The position numbers and the translations under genes are program-made. The notes below the pieces were generated by a model, which was given only the letters and a program-made list of their open reading frames with translations, was not told the origin of the DNA and searched no databases. This document shows positions 32,707 through 42,057 of a stretch of DNA of 64,000 bases, piece by piece. The DNA is from JAYOEY01 sp038120295 (GTDB lineage Bacteria > Pseudomonadota > Alphaproteobacteria > MPNO01 > UBA2964). How positions within the stretch are numbered: position 1 is the first letter of the stretch; every line of letters begins with the position of its first letter. The stretch spans positions 62,001 to 126,000 of the forward strand of contig JAYOLL010000006.1 of the NCBI GenBank assembly GCA_038120295.1, written 5' to 3'.

Positions 32707-33756
32707 ATGAAACGCCCTATCAGAAACACCGTCCGGTCGGGGATACGCCCCCTGCTCCTTTCCGTTTTTTCTGCCGGCATCGTCTCGGGCGCCGCGCAGG
32801 CCGCAGCGGCTGCGGAACTCAACGTCTATTCCCACCGGCAACCGGTCCTGATCAAACCCTTCCTGCAGGCTTTCGAGAAAGAGACCGGGGTCAAGGTAAA
32901 TGTAGTGTTCGCGGCGAAGGGCCTCGTTCAGCGGATGCTGGCTGAGGGGCCGCGTAGCCCTGCCGATGTCGTACTGACGGTGGATATCGCGCGCCTTTCG
33001 GTCTACGCCGAAAAGAACCTGCTCGCGCCTGTAGACTCAAAGATTCTTGAAACGAATATTCCCTCCCATCTTCGGGACCGGGATAACCGCTGGTTCGGCC
33101 TGTCGACCCGGGCACGGGTCGTTGCGATTTCCGCGGAACGCGTCAAACCGTCGGATATCAGGCGAATTGAGGACCTTGCGGACCCAAAATGGAAAGGCCG
33201 TGTCTGCACGCGTCCGGGGAGCCATGTCTATAACCGGGCGCTCCTGGCATCGCTGATCGCCGCGAACGGAGAAAAAGCCGCCGAGACATGGGCGCGCGGC
33301 CTCGTTGCCAATCTCGCTCGCAAGCCGCAAGGCAATGACAGGGCGCAGGCCAAAGCGATCTTCGAGGGCATATGCGATGTCGCGATCATGAACAGCTACT
33401 ATTACGGCCTGATGAAGACTTCCAAGGCCGCGGCCCAGCGCGACTGGGCGAAGGCCGTCCGGATACTGTTTACGAACCAGGCGGATCGCGGCACGCATGT
33501 GAATATTTCGGGCGGCGGCGTAGCGCGCCATTCGAAGCACAAGGAAACGGCGGTCAGGCTGCTTGAGTTTTTGAGCCAGCCGGCAGCGCAGAAGCTCTAC
33601 GGGAAAATCAACTATGAATTCCCGGCCAATCCGAAGGCTGAGTCGAGCGCTGAGGTGGAATCCTGGGGCAGTTTCAAGGCCGATACGCTTTCGATCGACA
33701 GAATCGCCGAGCTTGCGCCTGCCGCCCAGAAGATCATCGACAAAGTTGGATGGTAA
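32707..33756 (+). CDS. fbpA: Ferric iron ABC transporter substrate-binding protein
   Basis: The 349-residue protein has a clear signal peptide (MKRPIRNTVRSG, a hydrophobic core, cleavage near AAAA-ELNVYSHRQ). The mature start ELNVYSHR is characteristic of FbpA/FutA-type ferric-binding proteins. The iron-ligand Tyr pair is seen as NSYYYG. AGAGGAAG lies just before the ATG. The gene overlaps the permease gene by seven bases. Two Fur-box-like sites upstream point to repression in iron-replete cells. Confidence 0.9.
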   Translation: MKRPIRNTVRSGIRPLLLSVFSAGIVSGAAQAAAAAELNVYSHRQPVLIKPFLQAFEKETGVKVNVVFAAKGLVQRMLAEGPRSPADVVLTVDIARLSVYAEKNLLAPVDSKILETNIPSHLRDRDNRWFGLSTRARVVAISAERVKPSDIRRIEDLADPKWKGRVCTRPGSHVYNRALLASLIAANGEKAAETWARGLVANLARKPQGNDRAQAKAIFEGICDVAIMNSYYYGLMKTSKAAAQRDWAKAVRILFTNQADRGTHVNISGGGVARHSKHKETAVRLLEFLSQPAAQKLYGKINYEFPANPKAESSAEVESWGSFKADTLSIDRIAELAPAAQKIIDKVGW

Positions 33757-35399
33757 CAGCGAGCATCCTGAAGCAGCGGTGGATATCGAGCGATCCGGTC
33801 AGCATCTGGTCGCTCGCCACCCTGTTCTGCTGTCTCGCGATCATCGGCCCTTTCGTTGCAATCCTGTATGTCGCCGCCGGCGATAGCGGCGGGCTCTGGT
33901 CTCATCTGATCGAAACGGTCTTCCCCCGCTATGTCGGCAACACGTTGCTGCTCATGGCGGGCGTCGCCGTGCTTACCCTTGCATTCGGGCTCAGCACGGC
34001 CTGGGTGACCGCCCGCATGGACTTTCCCGGCTGCCGGCTCCTCGAATGGATGCTGCTGCTGCCGGCAACCGTGCCCGCCTACCTGATCGCCTATACCTAT
34101 ACCGACCTTCTCGAATACGCCGGCCCTGTTCAGGGGGCGCTGCGCGACCTGTTCGGCTGGTCGAGCGCCCGGGATTACTGGTTCCCAGAAATTCGGTCGA
34201 TGGGAGGCGCGATCCTGGTGATGTCCGCGGTTCTCTACCCGTACGTCTACCTCATGGCGCGCACGGCATTCCGCCTGACGCCCGCCTCCTATTACGAGGC
34301 GGCCCAACTTCATAACCGCCGCTTCGTCTGGGCGGTCGACCTCCCTCTCGCGCGGCCGGCGATCGCCGCAGGTCTGGCGCTGGTTCTCATGGAGGTGGTT
34401 TCAGATTTCGGCACGGTGGAGTATTTCGCCGTGGAGACGCTGACGCTCGGCATCTTCAATGTGTGGCTCGGCATGAACAACCTGACCGCAGCCGCGCAGA
34501 TCGCCGCCGTCGCCTTTGTGTTTATCCTGGCGCTGCTGACCATCGAACGCCGGGCGAGGGCCAACCAACGCTTTACGAACGATGGCGGCCGCAGCGCTCC
34601 TGTCCCGGTGCGAAAAGCAACGGGCGCAACGGCGCTGATCTGCATTCTTGTCTGTTTCCTGCCGATAATGCTCGGCTTTCTCGTTCCCGTCGGCGTCCTG
34701 CTTGGTTTCGTTTTTCAGGGGTTGTCGGTTTCCGAGCCGGACACGCTGATCGCGAGCGGTCTCAACTCGCTGCTGGTTTCCTTTGCTGCCGCCGTCGCCG
34801 TTATCGGCCTCGCGACAGTCATGGTGCTGGTCGTCACCTACAAGAAACACCCCATCATTCGCGTCCTGACCGGAATATCGGCAACCGGCTATGCATTCCC
34901 GGGCGTCGTCCTCGCCATCGGTGTGGTCGCGTTTTCAGGCGGCGTGGATGCGACCATACAGTGGATCTGCGACAACCTTCTCGGTATTCCGTTCGACGGC
35001 TTCCTGATCGGCAGCGTTGCGATTCTGGTCTTCTCCTATGTCGTCCGGTTCCAGGCGATCGGGTATGGCGCGCTCACATCGGGGGTCAACCGGCTGTCGC
35101 CCAACATCATGAATGCCAGCTTCCTGCTGGGGCGCAGTTTCTCGAACAGCGCCGTGCGGCTCGCCCCTCCCCTGCTCAGGAAATCGATGCTGGCGGGCGG
35201 GCTGCTGGTGTTCGTCGACGTGATGAAGGAGCTGCCGATGACGCTCCTCCTGCGCCCGTTCAATTTCGAAACGCTGTCGACCTACGTCTATCAGTTCGCC
35301 AAGGACGAACTGCTGGAGGAAGCCGCGCTGGCGGCGCTGGCCATCGTGATAGCAGGGCTGGGCCCGGTTATCCTGATGAATGCATCGCAACGACGCTGA
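33750..35399 (+). CDS. fbpB: Ferric iron ABC transporter permease
   Basis: The 549-residue membrane protein contains two fused permease domains of about 270 residues, as in FbpB, with roughly twelve helices. EAA-loop segments are seen in both halves (YEAAQLHNRRFVWAVDLPLA and MNASFLLGRSFSNSAVRLAP). The ATG lies inside the end of fbpA (ATGGTAA), so translation is coupled. With FbpA and FbpC it forms a complete ferric importer. Confidence 0.9.
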   Translation: MVTASILKQRWISSDPVSIWSLATLFCCLAIIGPFVAILYVAAGDSGGLWSHLIETVFPRYVGNTLLLMAGVAVLTLAFGLSTAWVTARMDFPGCRLLEWMLLLPATVPAYLIAYTYTDLLEYAGPVQGALRDLFGWSSARDYWFPEIRSMGGAILVMSAVLYPYVYLMARTAFRLTPASYYEAAQLHNRRFVWAVDLPLARPAIAAGLALVLMEVVSDFGTVEYFAVETLTLGIFNVWLGMNNLTAAAQIAAVAFVFILALLTIERRARANQRFTNDGGRSAPVPVRKATGATALICILVCFLPIMLGFLVPVGVLLGFVFQGLSVSEPDTLIASGLNSLLVSFAAAVAVIGLATVMVLVVTYKKHPIIRVLTGISATGYAFPGVVLAIGVVAFSGGVDATIQWICDNLLGIPFDGFLIGSVAILVFSYVVRFQAIGYGALTSGVNRLSPNIMNASFLLGRSFSNSAVRLAPPLLRKSMLAGGLLVFVDVMKELPMTLLLRPFNFETLSTYVYQFAKDELLEEAALAALAIVIAGLGPVILMNASQRR

Positions 35400-35414
35400 C
35401 CGGCTGGCCCGCGC

Positions 35415-35867
35415 TCAGGAGTCCTTCTTCGGCATGCCGTAGAGCTCGATGCGGTCCCCAACCAGCTCATAGCCGAGTTCATCCGCAATGGCCTGCTTGA
35501 TCCGGTCGAGCTGTTCGTTCTCGAACTCGAGAACCTGGCCGGACTTCATGTCGATCAGGTGGTGGTGGGGCGAATTTTCGTCGGTCACCTCGTATCGCGC
35601 CCGCCCATCGCCGAATTCCAGCCTGTCGATGACATTGGCCAGGTCGAACAGACGCAATGTCCGGTAGACCGTCGCGATGCTGATACGCGAATCGATATCC
35701 GCCGCGCGACGATGTACTTCCTCGACATCGGGATGGTCGGTGGACTCGGACAGAACGCGCGCAATGACCCGGCGCTGATCGGTCATCCGCATGCCCTTTT
35801 CGACGCAGATGCGCTCGATCTCGGAAATATCGGCCTTATTCTGCGCCTTTTTCGGTGATACAGCCAT
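35415..35867 (-). CDS. fur: Fur-family transcriptional regulator
   Basis: The 150-residue protein has the winged-helix part (MTDQRRVIARVLSE, SIATVYRTLRLFDLANVI) and the metal-binding dimer part (HHHLIDMKSGQVLEFEN). The CxxC zinc sites of enterobacterial Fur are missing, as in many alphaproteobacterial Fur/Mur proteins, so it may sense iron or manganese. It lies convergent to fbpB, 15 bases away, beside the Fur-box-like sites that it may recognise. Confidence 0.88.
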   Translation of the reverse strand: MAVSPKKAQNKADISEIERICVEKGMRMTDQRRVIARVLSESTDHPDVEEVHRRAADIDSRISIATVYRTLRLFDLANVIDRLEFGDGRARYEVTDENSPHHHLIDMKSGQVLEFENEQLDRIKQAIADELGYELVGDRIELYGMPKKDS

Positions 35868-36126
35868 TCGTCATCGGTTCCTGTCTTCGGCGACGGAAAT
35901 TATCGCATCGACACCAAATTGTCACTCCGCTGTTGCGCCGAGAGAGGCCCGCTGGATGGTTCGCTTGCCATACCGCCACGCCTTTCTGACAGGCTTGCTA
36001 ATTTATTTCGGCGAAATGACGCAAAGGCCTTGCGGGACGGCTTCCGGCAACCAATTTCTTCGCCGGGCCGGGATTCCCCCACGAACCCGAGGGATTGCTC
36101 GGTCTAATTCTGACATGGAGAAAACA

Positions 36127-37158
36127 ATGTCAACTCGCGCATTACCGATTGCGGCGGGCTCGCTCGCCCTTGCGTCTATGTTGGCTGTCGGCGGCGTCGC
36201 AAAGTCCGCCGACTTCTACAAAGGCAAAACCGTTGTCGTTCAGGTCCCCTCGGGCTCCGGCGGCACGTTTCACGTCTATTGCCAGATCGTCGCCGGCCAG
36301 ATCGGCAAACATATTCCCGGCAAACCGAAAGTAATCATTCAGAATTTGCCGGGCGCCGGCGGCGCCAAATCGGCCTCCTACATGATGAATGTCGCCCCCA
36401 AGAACGGGTCGTACATCGCCATGGTAGCGCCCGGCGTCATCACAGATCCGCTGGTCCGCAAACACAAGTACGACGCCAGGAAATTCGCCTGGCTGGGATC
36501 GGTCGCGGCGCGGCCTTTCACAATCGCCATGTGGCATACCGCGCCCTTCAAGACGGTCGACGATCTCAAGAAGGCCCAAAGCACGCTGGGCACCAGCGGT
36601 GTTGCGTCATCCGGCTACATCATACCGGCATTCATCAATGCGGCCCTCGGGACGAAAATGAAGGTTATCACCGGCTACAAGAGCGGCGGCGAGACCAACC
36701 TCGCCATCGAACGCGGAGAAATCCAGGGCCGGGGCAATTTCTACTCCGGCTTTACGGGCGTCCGGCCGGACTGGATCAAGGACAAGAAACTTACCTTTGT
36801 TCTTGGCATCGGCCCGCGTCACCCGGAGCTCAAGGGGGTGCCGCATCTCCGCGACCTGCTGCCTGCAGGCACGGTCGAGGCGAAGATGTATGACCTGATT
36901 GAGGTCAACTTCAACGTCGGGCAGGCGTTCTACGCCCCGCCCGGCACGAATGCCGCCAACCTTGAAATCCTTCGCACGGCGTTCGCCGCCATGCTGAAGG
37001 ACCCCGAACTCGTAAAGGACATCGACAAGCGGCGGGTCGAATATTCCCCGCAAAGCTATCAGCAGGTCGAAAAGCAGATCGACGACGCATTCAAGTCCGC
37101 CGAGCCCGAAGTTGTCCGCAGGCTAAAAGGAGTCATGACCGGCAAAAAGGGCGCCTGA
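36127..37158 (+). CDS. Bug-family (TctC-like) tripartite tricarboxylate transporter binding protein
   Basis: The protein has 343 residues from the ATG at 36127, preceded by GGAG six bases away; an ATG at 36115 is less well placed. A signal peptide ends near GGVAKSADF. The family pattern is seen in FYKGKTVVVQVPSGSGGTFH and NLPGAGGAKSASYMMNVAPK. Bug proteins deliver carboxylates or related solutes to TctAB membrane proteins. No TctA or TctB gene is in the window, so it is an orphan binding protein. It is followed 121 bases later by the ornithine-cyclodeaminase homologue. Confidence 0.87.
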   Translation: MSTRALPIAAGSLALASMLAVGGVAKSADFYKGKTVVVQVPSGSGGTFHVYCQIVAGQIGKHIPGKPKVIIQNLPGAGGAKSASYMMNVAPKNGSYIAMVAPGVITDPLVRKHKYDARKFAWLGSVAARPFTIAMWHTAPFKTVDDLKKAQSTLGTSGVASSGYIIPAFINAALGTKMKVITGYKSGGETNLAIERGEIQGRGNFYSGFTGVRPDWIKDKKLTFVLGIGPRHPELKGVPHLRDLLPAGTVEAKMYDLIEVNFNVGQAFYAPPGTNAANLEILRTAFAAMLKDPELVKDIDKRRVEYSPQSYQQVEKQIDDAFKSAEPEVVRRLKGVMTGKKGA

Positions 37159-37279
37159 CCTCACATCCGCCCGATGCCCGCCGGTATCCGTCTGCCGACG
37201 GGCATTCGGCCGGGTATCGCTCTCTTGCCAGCCGGCCCGGATTCCCTATGGTGAGGCCGAAACTGATATTCTGGCTCCC

Positions 37280-38335
37280 ATGACCATTGTCATCACCGAT
37301 AACGACGTAAAACGCCTCCTTTCCATGCAGGAGTGCATCGACGCGATGAGGACGGCGTTTGCGGATCTTTCCAACGGCAAGGCGGCCAGCCTGCCGCGCA
37401 TGCGCTATTCGGTTGATACCGAAGATCCGTCCAAACGCTATCTCGCTAACATCCAGGCAGGCGCGGTGCCGAGTTTCGGCGTCGCCTGCGTGCGTGCCGG
37501 ATCGCGTTTCATGCAGTTCGAGGAAGTCGACGGGGTGCGCCGGGTGCTTCATAACGTCGGCGCCAAGAACTGGACCATCATCATCCTGTACGAGCTCGCG
37601 ACCGCCGAGCCTGTGGCCTTTATCCACGAAACCCATATCGGCGAAATTCGCGTGGGGGCGACAACCGGAGTCGCCGTCGAGAAATGCGCTCGGGCCGATG
37701 CGAAGACTCTGGGTATTTTCGGCTCCGGCAATCAGGCCGGCCCCATCCTCGAAGCTGTATGCGCCGTCCGACCGATCGAACGCGTCGCGGTGTACAGCCC
37801 GACGGAGGAAAACCGGCGCGCCTTCGCAGAGCGTTATGGCAGGCAGGGGCTGGAGGTCGTTGCCGTCGATACGCCGCGCGACGCGGTGGATGGCTCGGAT
37901 ATCGTATGCTGCGCCACCAACGCAGCGACCCCCGTGTTCGACGGGGACTGGCTGGTCCCGGGACAGACCGTCGTGTCGATCGTGAACTCGGACGTTACCG
38001 GAAGGCGTACCGAAACCGACGAAACGGTTTTCTCGCGCTCGGCCCGTATCGTCATCAACGACTGGGACAGCGTGCACGCCAACAAACAGGTCGAGCTGCT
38101 GGAAGCGATTGAGGACGGACGGGTAAAGGAAACGGATGTGCATTTGCTCGGCGACGTGATCACCGGCCGCGCGCCGGGTCGGCTCTCCGATGACGAGATC
38201 GTCTATTACAAGAACAACACCGGGCTCGGCATGCAGTTCGCCGCCGCGGGCGCCATCGTCTGGCAGAAGATGAGGGACGAGGATGCGCCCTACGTCATCC
38301 CGACCGAATGGCTGGGCAGCGATACGGGGAACTGA
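37280..38335 (+). CDS. Ornithine cyclodeaminase / mu-crystallin family protein
   Basis: The 351-residue protein has the NAD(P)-binding segment LGIFGSGNQAGPILEAV and the preceding family signature HIGEIRVGATTGVAVEKCA. These define the OCD/mu-crystallin family. Members cyclise ornithine to proline, act as alanine dehydrogenases or reduce cyclic imines. The C-terminus differs from canonical ornithine cyclodeaminases (ending DAPYVIPTEWLGSD), so the substrate is left open. It ends three bases from the convergent transporter operon. Confidence 0.85.
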   Translation: MTIVITDNDVKRLLSMQECIDAMRTAFADLSNGKAASLPRMRYSVDTEDPSKRYLANIQAGAVPSFGVACVRAGSRFMQFEEVDGVRRVLHNVGAKNWTIIILYELATAEPVAFIHETHIGEIRVGATTGVAVEKCARADAKTLGIFGSGNQAGPILEAVCAVRPIERVAVYSPTEENRRAFAERYGRQGLEVVAVDTPRDAVDGSDIVCCATNAATPVFDGDWLVPGQTVVSIVNSDVTGRRTETDETVFSRSARIVINDWDSVHANKQVELLEAIEDGRVKETDVHLLGDVITGRAPGRLSDDEIVYYKNNTGLGMQFAAAGAIVWQKMRDEDAPYVIPTEWLGSDTGN

Positions 38336-38338
38336 AAA

Positions 38339-39133
38339 CTAGCCTGGATTGGCCGCCCGGGCGGCATCTGCGGCCAGCGCTTCTTCCCTGACCAGGTTCC
38401 AGATGTAATCGACGTGCTCGACGAATTCAGGCGTCTTGGACAACTCGTTCAGTTCGCTTCGATCGAATTTCGTTTCCACGATTTCCTTGATCCGTCCCGG
38501 ACGGGCGGTCATGACCGCGACCCTGTCGGCCAGCAACACGGCTTCGCGTACATCATGCGTGACGAACACCACCGTCTTCGGAGACCGGCCCCATATCGCC
38601 AGCAGCTCTTCCTGCATGATGATGCGTGTTTGCGCGTCGAGAGCGCCGAACGGCTCATCCATCAGCAGCACGTCAGGATCGATCGCAAGGGTGCGCGCTA
38701 TGGCGACACGCTGTTTCATGCCGCCGGAAAGCTGCGACGGAAACGCGTCCTCGAACCCCGTCAGATGAACAAGGTCAATATGTTCCTGCGCGATGCGCAG
38801 CCTTTCGTCCTTTTCGAGCCGCTTTTTCTCCAGCCCGTACAGCACGTTCTCCCGAACCGTCTTCCAGGGAAAAAGCGCGAAGTGCTGAAATACAACACCG
38901 CGATCCGGTCCCGGCGCCGTAACGGCCTTGCCGCCGACCGTGATGGCTCCGCCAGCCAGTGGCAGAAAACCGCCCAGCAGATAAAGAAGGGTCGATTTTC
39001 CGCAGCCGCTCGGCCCCAGCAGGGCAAGAAATTCGCGATCGGCGATTTCAAGCGAGATCCGGTCGAGCGCCAGAACCGGTCTTCCCCTCGGCGGCCGGTA
39101 TTCATGGGTTACTGCATCTATGGATATGCTCAT
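38339..39133 (-). CDS. NitT/TauT-type ABC transporter ATP-binding protein
   Basis: The protein has 264 residues from the ATG at 39133, preceded by AAGGG; the reading frame runs far upstream but overlaps the permease gene. It shows Walker A GPSGCGKSTLLYLLGG, signature QLSGGMKQRVAIARTL, Walker B VLLMDEPFGALD and VTHDVREAVLLADRV, as in SsuB/TauB proteins. It is the last gene of a four-gene import operon. Confidence 0.9.
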   Translation of the reverse strand: MSISIDAVTHEYRPPRGRPVLALDRISLEIADREFLALLGPSGCGKSTLLYLLGGFLPLAGGAITVGGKAVTAPGPDRGVVFQHFALFPWKTVRENVLYGLEKKRLEKDERLRIAQEHIDLVHLTGFEDAFPSQLSGGMKQRVAIARTLAIDPDVLLMDEPFGALDAQTRIIMQEELLAIWGRSPKTVVFVTHDVREAVLLADRVAVMTARPGRIKEIVETKFDRSELNELSKTPEFVEHVDYIWNLVREEALAADAARAANPG

Positions 39134-39147
39134 CTTACCCTTCGAAT

Positions 39148-39987
39148 CTAAACAGTGGCCCGGTCCTGGGCGACTTCCTGATGCCAGCTCAGCAGGCGTC
39201 TCCGAACGATCTCCAGGCTCTTGATAACCAGAAATCCGGCGATACCGATCGAAAGAATTCCCGAGAACACGCCGGGAGAATCCGCAAAACGCGAGGCGCG
39301 CAGCATGGCAGAGCCGAGCCCCTCGCCGCCCATCACCATCTCGGTAACCAGAACGACGATCATGCAGATCGGCAGGGCGATCTGCAGCCCGGTCAGAATC
39401 TGCGGCAGGGCCGCCGGCAGGATGACCTGCCAGAGAAGCTGCCGGTCGGTAGCGCCGAGGCTGCGGGCGGACCAGATCAGCTCCTTCTCCACCGCCCGGG
39501 TGGCCGCCCATGTCGTCGCAATGATCTGGAAAGAGGCCGAGAACGCGACCATCATGATCTTCGCCGCGTCGAACAGGCCGAACCACAGCATGAAAATCGG
39601 AAGCAGCGCGATTTTCGGCGCCGGCAACCCGATGGAAACGATGGGATCGAAAAACCACCGAACCGGAACGGTTCGCGCCATCAGGATGCCCAGGGTCACG
39701 CCGAGCAGCCCTGCAATGCCGAACGCGGTCAGCGCCCGCCACAACGTAAGCCCGGCATTCATCAGCATCTTGCCGGAGAAAAGATCGGCAAAGAATCTGG
39801 ACATGACGGTTGAGAAGGCGGGCAGCAGAAACGGGTCGATATCTCCCCACTGCGCAGACGCTTCCCACAGAACGATGATGCCTACGATAACAGAATACGG
39901 ACCGACCGTTTCGAACAGCCGGCCACCTATGGCGCGCATCGAAGACGGCTTCCTGTCGTTGGGAACGGTTTCCTGTGCGCCGGCCAC
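39148..39987 (-). CDS. NitT/TauT-type ABC transporter permease
   Basis: The 279-residue protein starts with GTG four bases after the preceding permease stop, with AGGAATAGG as the ribosome-binding site; an ATG at 39939 is an alternative. It has about six membrane helices and the BPD-transporter loop ARSLGATDRQLLWQVILPAA. It resembles its neighbour, and together they probably form a heterodimeric channel. Confidence 0.88.
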   Translation of the reverse strand: MAGAQETVPNDRKPSSMRAIGGRLFETVGPYSVIVGIIVLWEASAQWGDIDPFLLPAFSTVMSRFFADLFSGKMLMNAGLTLWRALTAFGIAGLLGVTLGILMARTVPVRWFFDPIVSIGLPAPKIALLPIFMLWFGLFDAAKIMMVAFSASFQIIATTWAATRAVEKELIWSARSLGATDRQLLWQVILPAALPQILTGLQIALPICMIVVLVTEMVMGGEGLGSAMLRASRFADSPGVFSGILSIGIAGFLVIKSLEIVRRRLLSWHQEVAQDRATV

Positions 39988-39991
39988 GACC

Positions 39992-40732
39992 CTATTCCTG
40001 CCAGCTCAGAATGCGACCGGATACATACAGATACAGCCGGTCGGCGCAGAAACCGATGGAAGCGATGGTAATGGCGCAGGCGAACATTCCTTTGAAGTCG
40101 CCGCCTTCTCCGAGAAAACCGATCAGGAATCCAATGCCATCGTTCGCGATGATCAGTTCCGAACTCACCATCAGGATAAAAGACAGCGCCAGGGCGACGC
40201 GGACGCCGTGGAGAATTTCAGGCAGCGCCGCCGGCACGACGATTTCCCTGAGGACCTCGCCTTCGGATGCGCCCATGCTGCGTGCGGACCAGATCAGGAC
40301 TTCGTCGACGCCACGCGCCGCGTTAAAGGCGCTGACCACCACCGGCAGCAGGCAGCCGATGAAAATCAGGGTAATCTTGGAGGCATCCCCAAGACCGATC
40401 CAGATGATGGCAAGCGGGATCAGCGCCGACTTCGGCATCGGATAGAAACACTGGATGACGGGTTTCACGAGAGTGCGCACCGGCTTGTACCAAGCCATGA
40501 GAACGCCGATGCTGGCGCCGAAGACAATTGCGCAGGCGAGCGCCGTGAAACCGCGCGCAACCGAACGCCCGACATGATACAGCAGGTCTTCCTGCAGGAT
40601 CTCCCAGAACGCGATCACAACATCGCTGAACATGGGAAGGAAAAGCTCGTCGATCAGGCCGCCACGCGTGACGGCTTCCCATACGATTACGATGAGAAGC
40701 AGTGGCGAGTAACGGCGAAGGACAAGGGCCAT
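39992..40732 (-). CDS. NitT/TauT-type ABC transporter permease, second subunit
   Basis: The protein has 246 residues from the ATG at 40732; no start has a strong ribosome-binding site, and a GTG at 40786 would add 18 residues (IFPVIVPVSLS...) made by a 12-bp tandem repeat (40761-40796). The permease loop is ARSMGASEGEVLREIVVPAA. It lies 108 bases after the binding-protein gene and 4 bases before the second permease. Confidence 0.87.
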   Translation of the reverse strand: MALVLRRYSPLLLIVIVWEAVTRGGLIDELFLPMFSDVVIAFWEILQEDLLYHVGRSVARGFTALACAIVFGASIGVLMAWYKPVRTLVKPVIQCFYPMPKSALIPLAIIWIGLGDASKITLIFIGCLLPVVVSAFNAARGVDEVLIWSARSMGASEGEVLREIVVPAALPEILHGVRVALALSFILMVSSELIIANDGIGFLIGFLGEGGDFKGMFACAITIASIGFCADRLYLYVSGRILSWQE

Positions 40733-40840
40733 CTGGGTACTACCGCAATCGGAAAGCGAAACCGGAACGATCACCGGAAAGATCACTGGAAAGATTCAGG
40801 CAGGGCGCACCCCGCCTGAATCGATCTGATCCGGAACCGG

Positions 40841-41845
40841 TTACTTGAGCTGCTTTTTTGCGTCCGCGAGCAGCGACAGATCGGCATGTTTCGAAACGTC
40901 GAACGTGCCGGGAATGACCTTGAGTTTATGAAGGTCGTCCACATTCTTCTGCAGAAGCTTGGGATCGAAGCTCGCGTCTACCGTCCGCCCGTAGCCCTTG
41001 TCCGAGAAAACCCAGCCTTCATAGGCGCTTGCCTTACGACGCATGATCTTGGCGAGAATTTCTGCAGCCGCCTTGCGGTTTTTCGGATCGTAGGCCCACT
41101 GCCGCATACGGATGTGGTCGGCAAGGAAGTCGACGAAAGCCTGCCGGTTTTTGGCGACGAAATCGGCCTTGGCGGACCAGAGAAGCGTTTCCTGCGGCCC
41201 CAGCGACTGACGCATCGTAAAGAGCGGCTTCAGGTTTCCAGCCTTCTCGGCCCGGAAATTGAAGGGTAAGACGAGATAGGCGACGTCGATGCGGTTGGTG
41301 TTGATCGCCGACAGCATGGCGCGGAAGCGTACTTCCACCCATTGAAAATCGCGACCGGATTGCAGCCCGTTCTCGTTCAGCATCTTCTGCGCTGCAGCAT
41401 GAACGCCACCGCCCAGCGCGTTGACCGCGATCCGCTTGCCCTTGAGATCGGATACCTTGTTAATCCCGGCATCCTTGCGGACCCAGAACGCATTATCGAC
41501 GCCGACATCGACACTGCGCATAACCGAGGCAATCGCCTTCAGGTTCTGCTTTCCATTGATGATGCCCAACGCATAGGCCTGATAGTTAGCGCCCGCGATG
41601 TCGATTTCACCCGCCGCCAGCGCGGTCAGAGCCGGGCCACTGCCGCGCATGCGGATGGTCTTGACCGTGTAGGTCTTGCCGTAATTCCTGTAGATCGATT
41701 TCGGGACCTCGTTGATCATCGGCGTGATGTGCGATGGCGCGACCGACCAGTTGATGCGCAGCTCGACCGGCTCGGACAGTGCTGTGCCGCTTGTAAGGGC
41801 GAATGTCGTCAGCGCTGCCGCCGACAAGAGATAGTTACGGATCAT
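40841..41845 (-). CDS. NMT1/SsuA-type ABC transporter substrate-binding protein
   Basis: The 334-residue protein has a signal peptide (MIRNYLLSAAALTTFALTSG, cleavage near TALSEP) and the family pattern ALAAGEIDIAGANYQAYALG and KGKRIAVNALGGGVHAAA. AGGAGG precedes the ATG. It is the first gene of the import operon with two permeases and an ATPase, divergent from the FAH-FAH-UbiD operon, so it may bring in the substrate of that pathway, perhaps an aromatic acid. That is inference from position only. Confidence 0.87.
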   Translation of the reverse strand: MIRNYLLSAAALTTFALTSGTALSEPVELRINWSVAPSHITPMINEVPKSIYRNYGKTYTVKTIRMRGSGPALTALAAGEIDIAGANYQAYALGIINGKQNLKAIASVMRSVDVGVDNAFWVRKDAGINKVSDLKGKRIAVNALGGGVHAAAQKMLNENGLQSGRDFQWVEVRFRAMLSAINTNRIDVAYLVLPFNFRAEKAGNLKPLFTMRQSLGPQETLLWSAKADFVAKNRQAFVDFLADHIRMRQWAYDPKNRKAAAEILAKIMRRKASAYEGWVFSDKGYGRTVDASFDPKLLQKNVDDLHKLKVIPGTFDVSKHADLSLLADAKKQLK

Positions 41846-42057
41846 GTTAGCCTCCTGATTTTCCTGTTATTCGAGAAACTTTTCGTCTCTTCGTTTTACC
41901 CGCCAGCCGTGTCCTTCCGTAGAACCTGTCGACGAATTCTAGAGCGGTACCAAAAAAGGATAACGTTGGAATACCCAGTCATGCAAACTCTGTCGCTTGC
42001 CATTTTGTTTGAGACACGGCTAACTGCCCGAAAACTGAAACCAGACAGGGAAGACAA

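Noticed and set aside
38339..39868. A 509-residue version of the ABC ATPase
   Set aside because: The upstream 245 codons overlap the permease gene and are Arg-rich without motifs; the ATG at 39133 has a good ribosome-binding site.
39221..40819. 532-codon plus-strand frame over the ABC permease genes
   Set aside because: The minus-strand permeases have clear motifs and operon spacing; the plus frame reads as low-complexity Arg/Pro-rich sequence.
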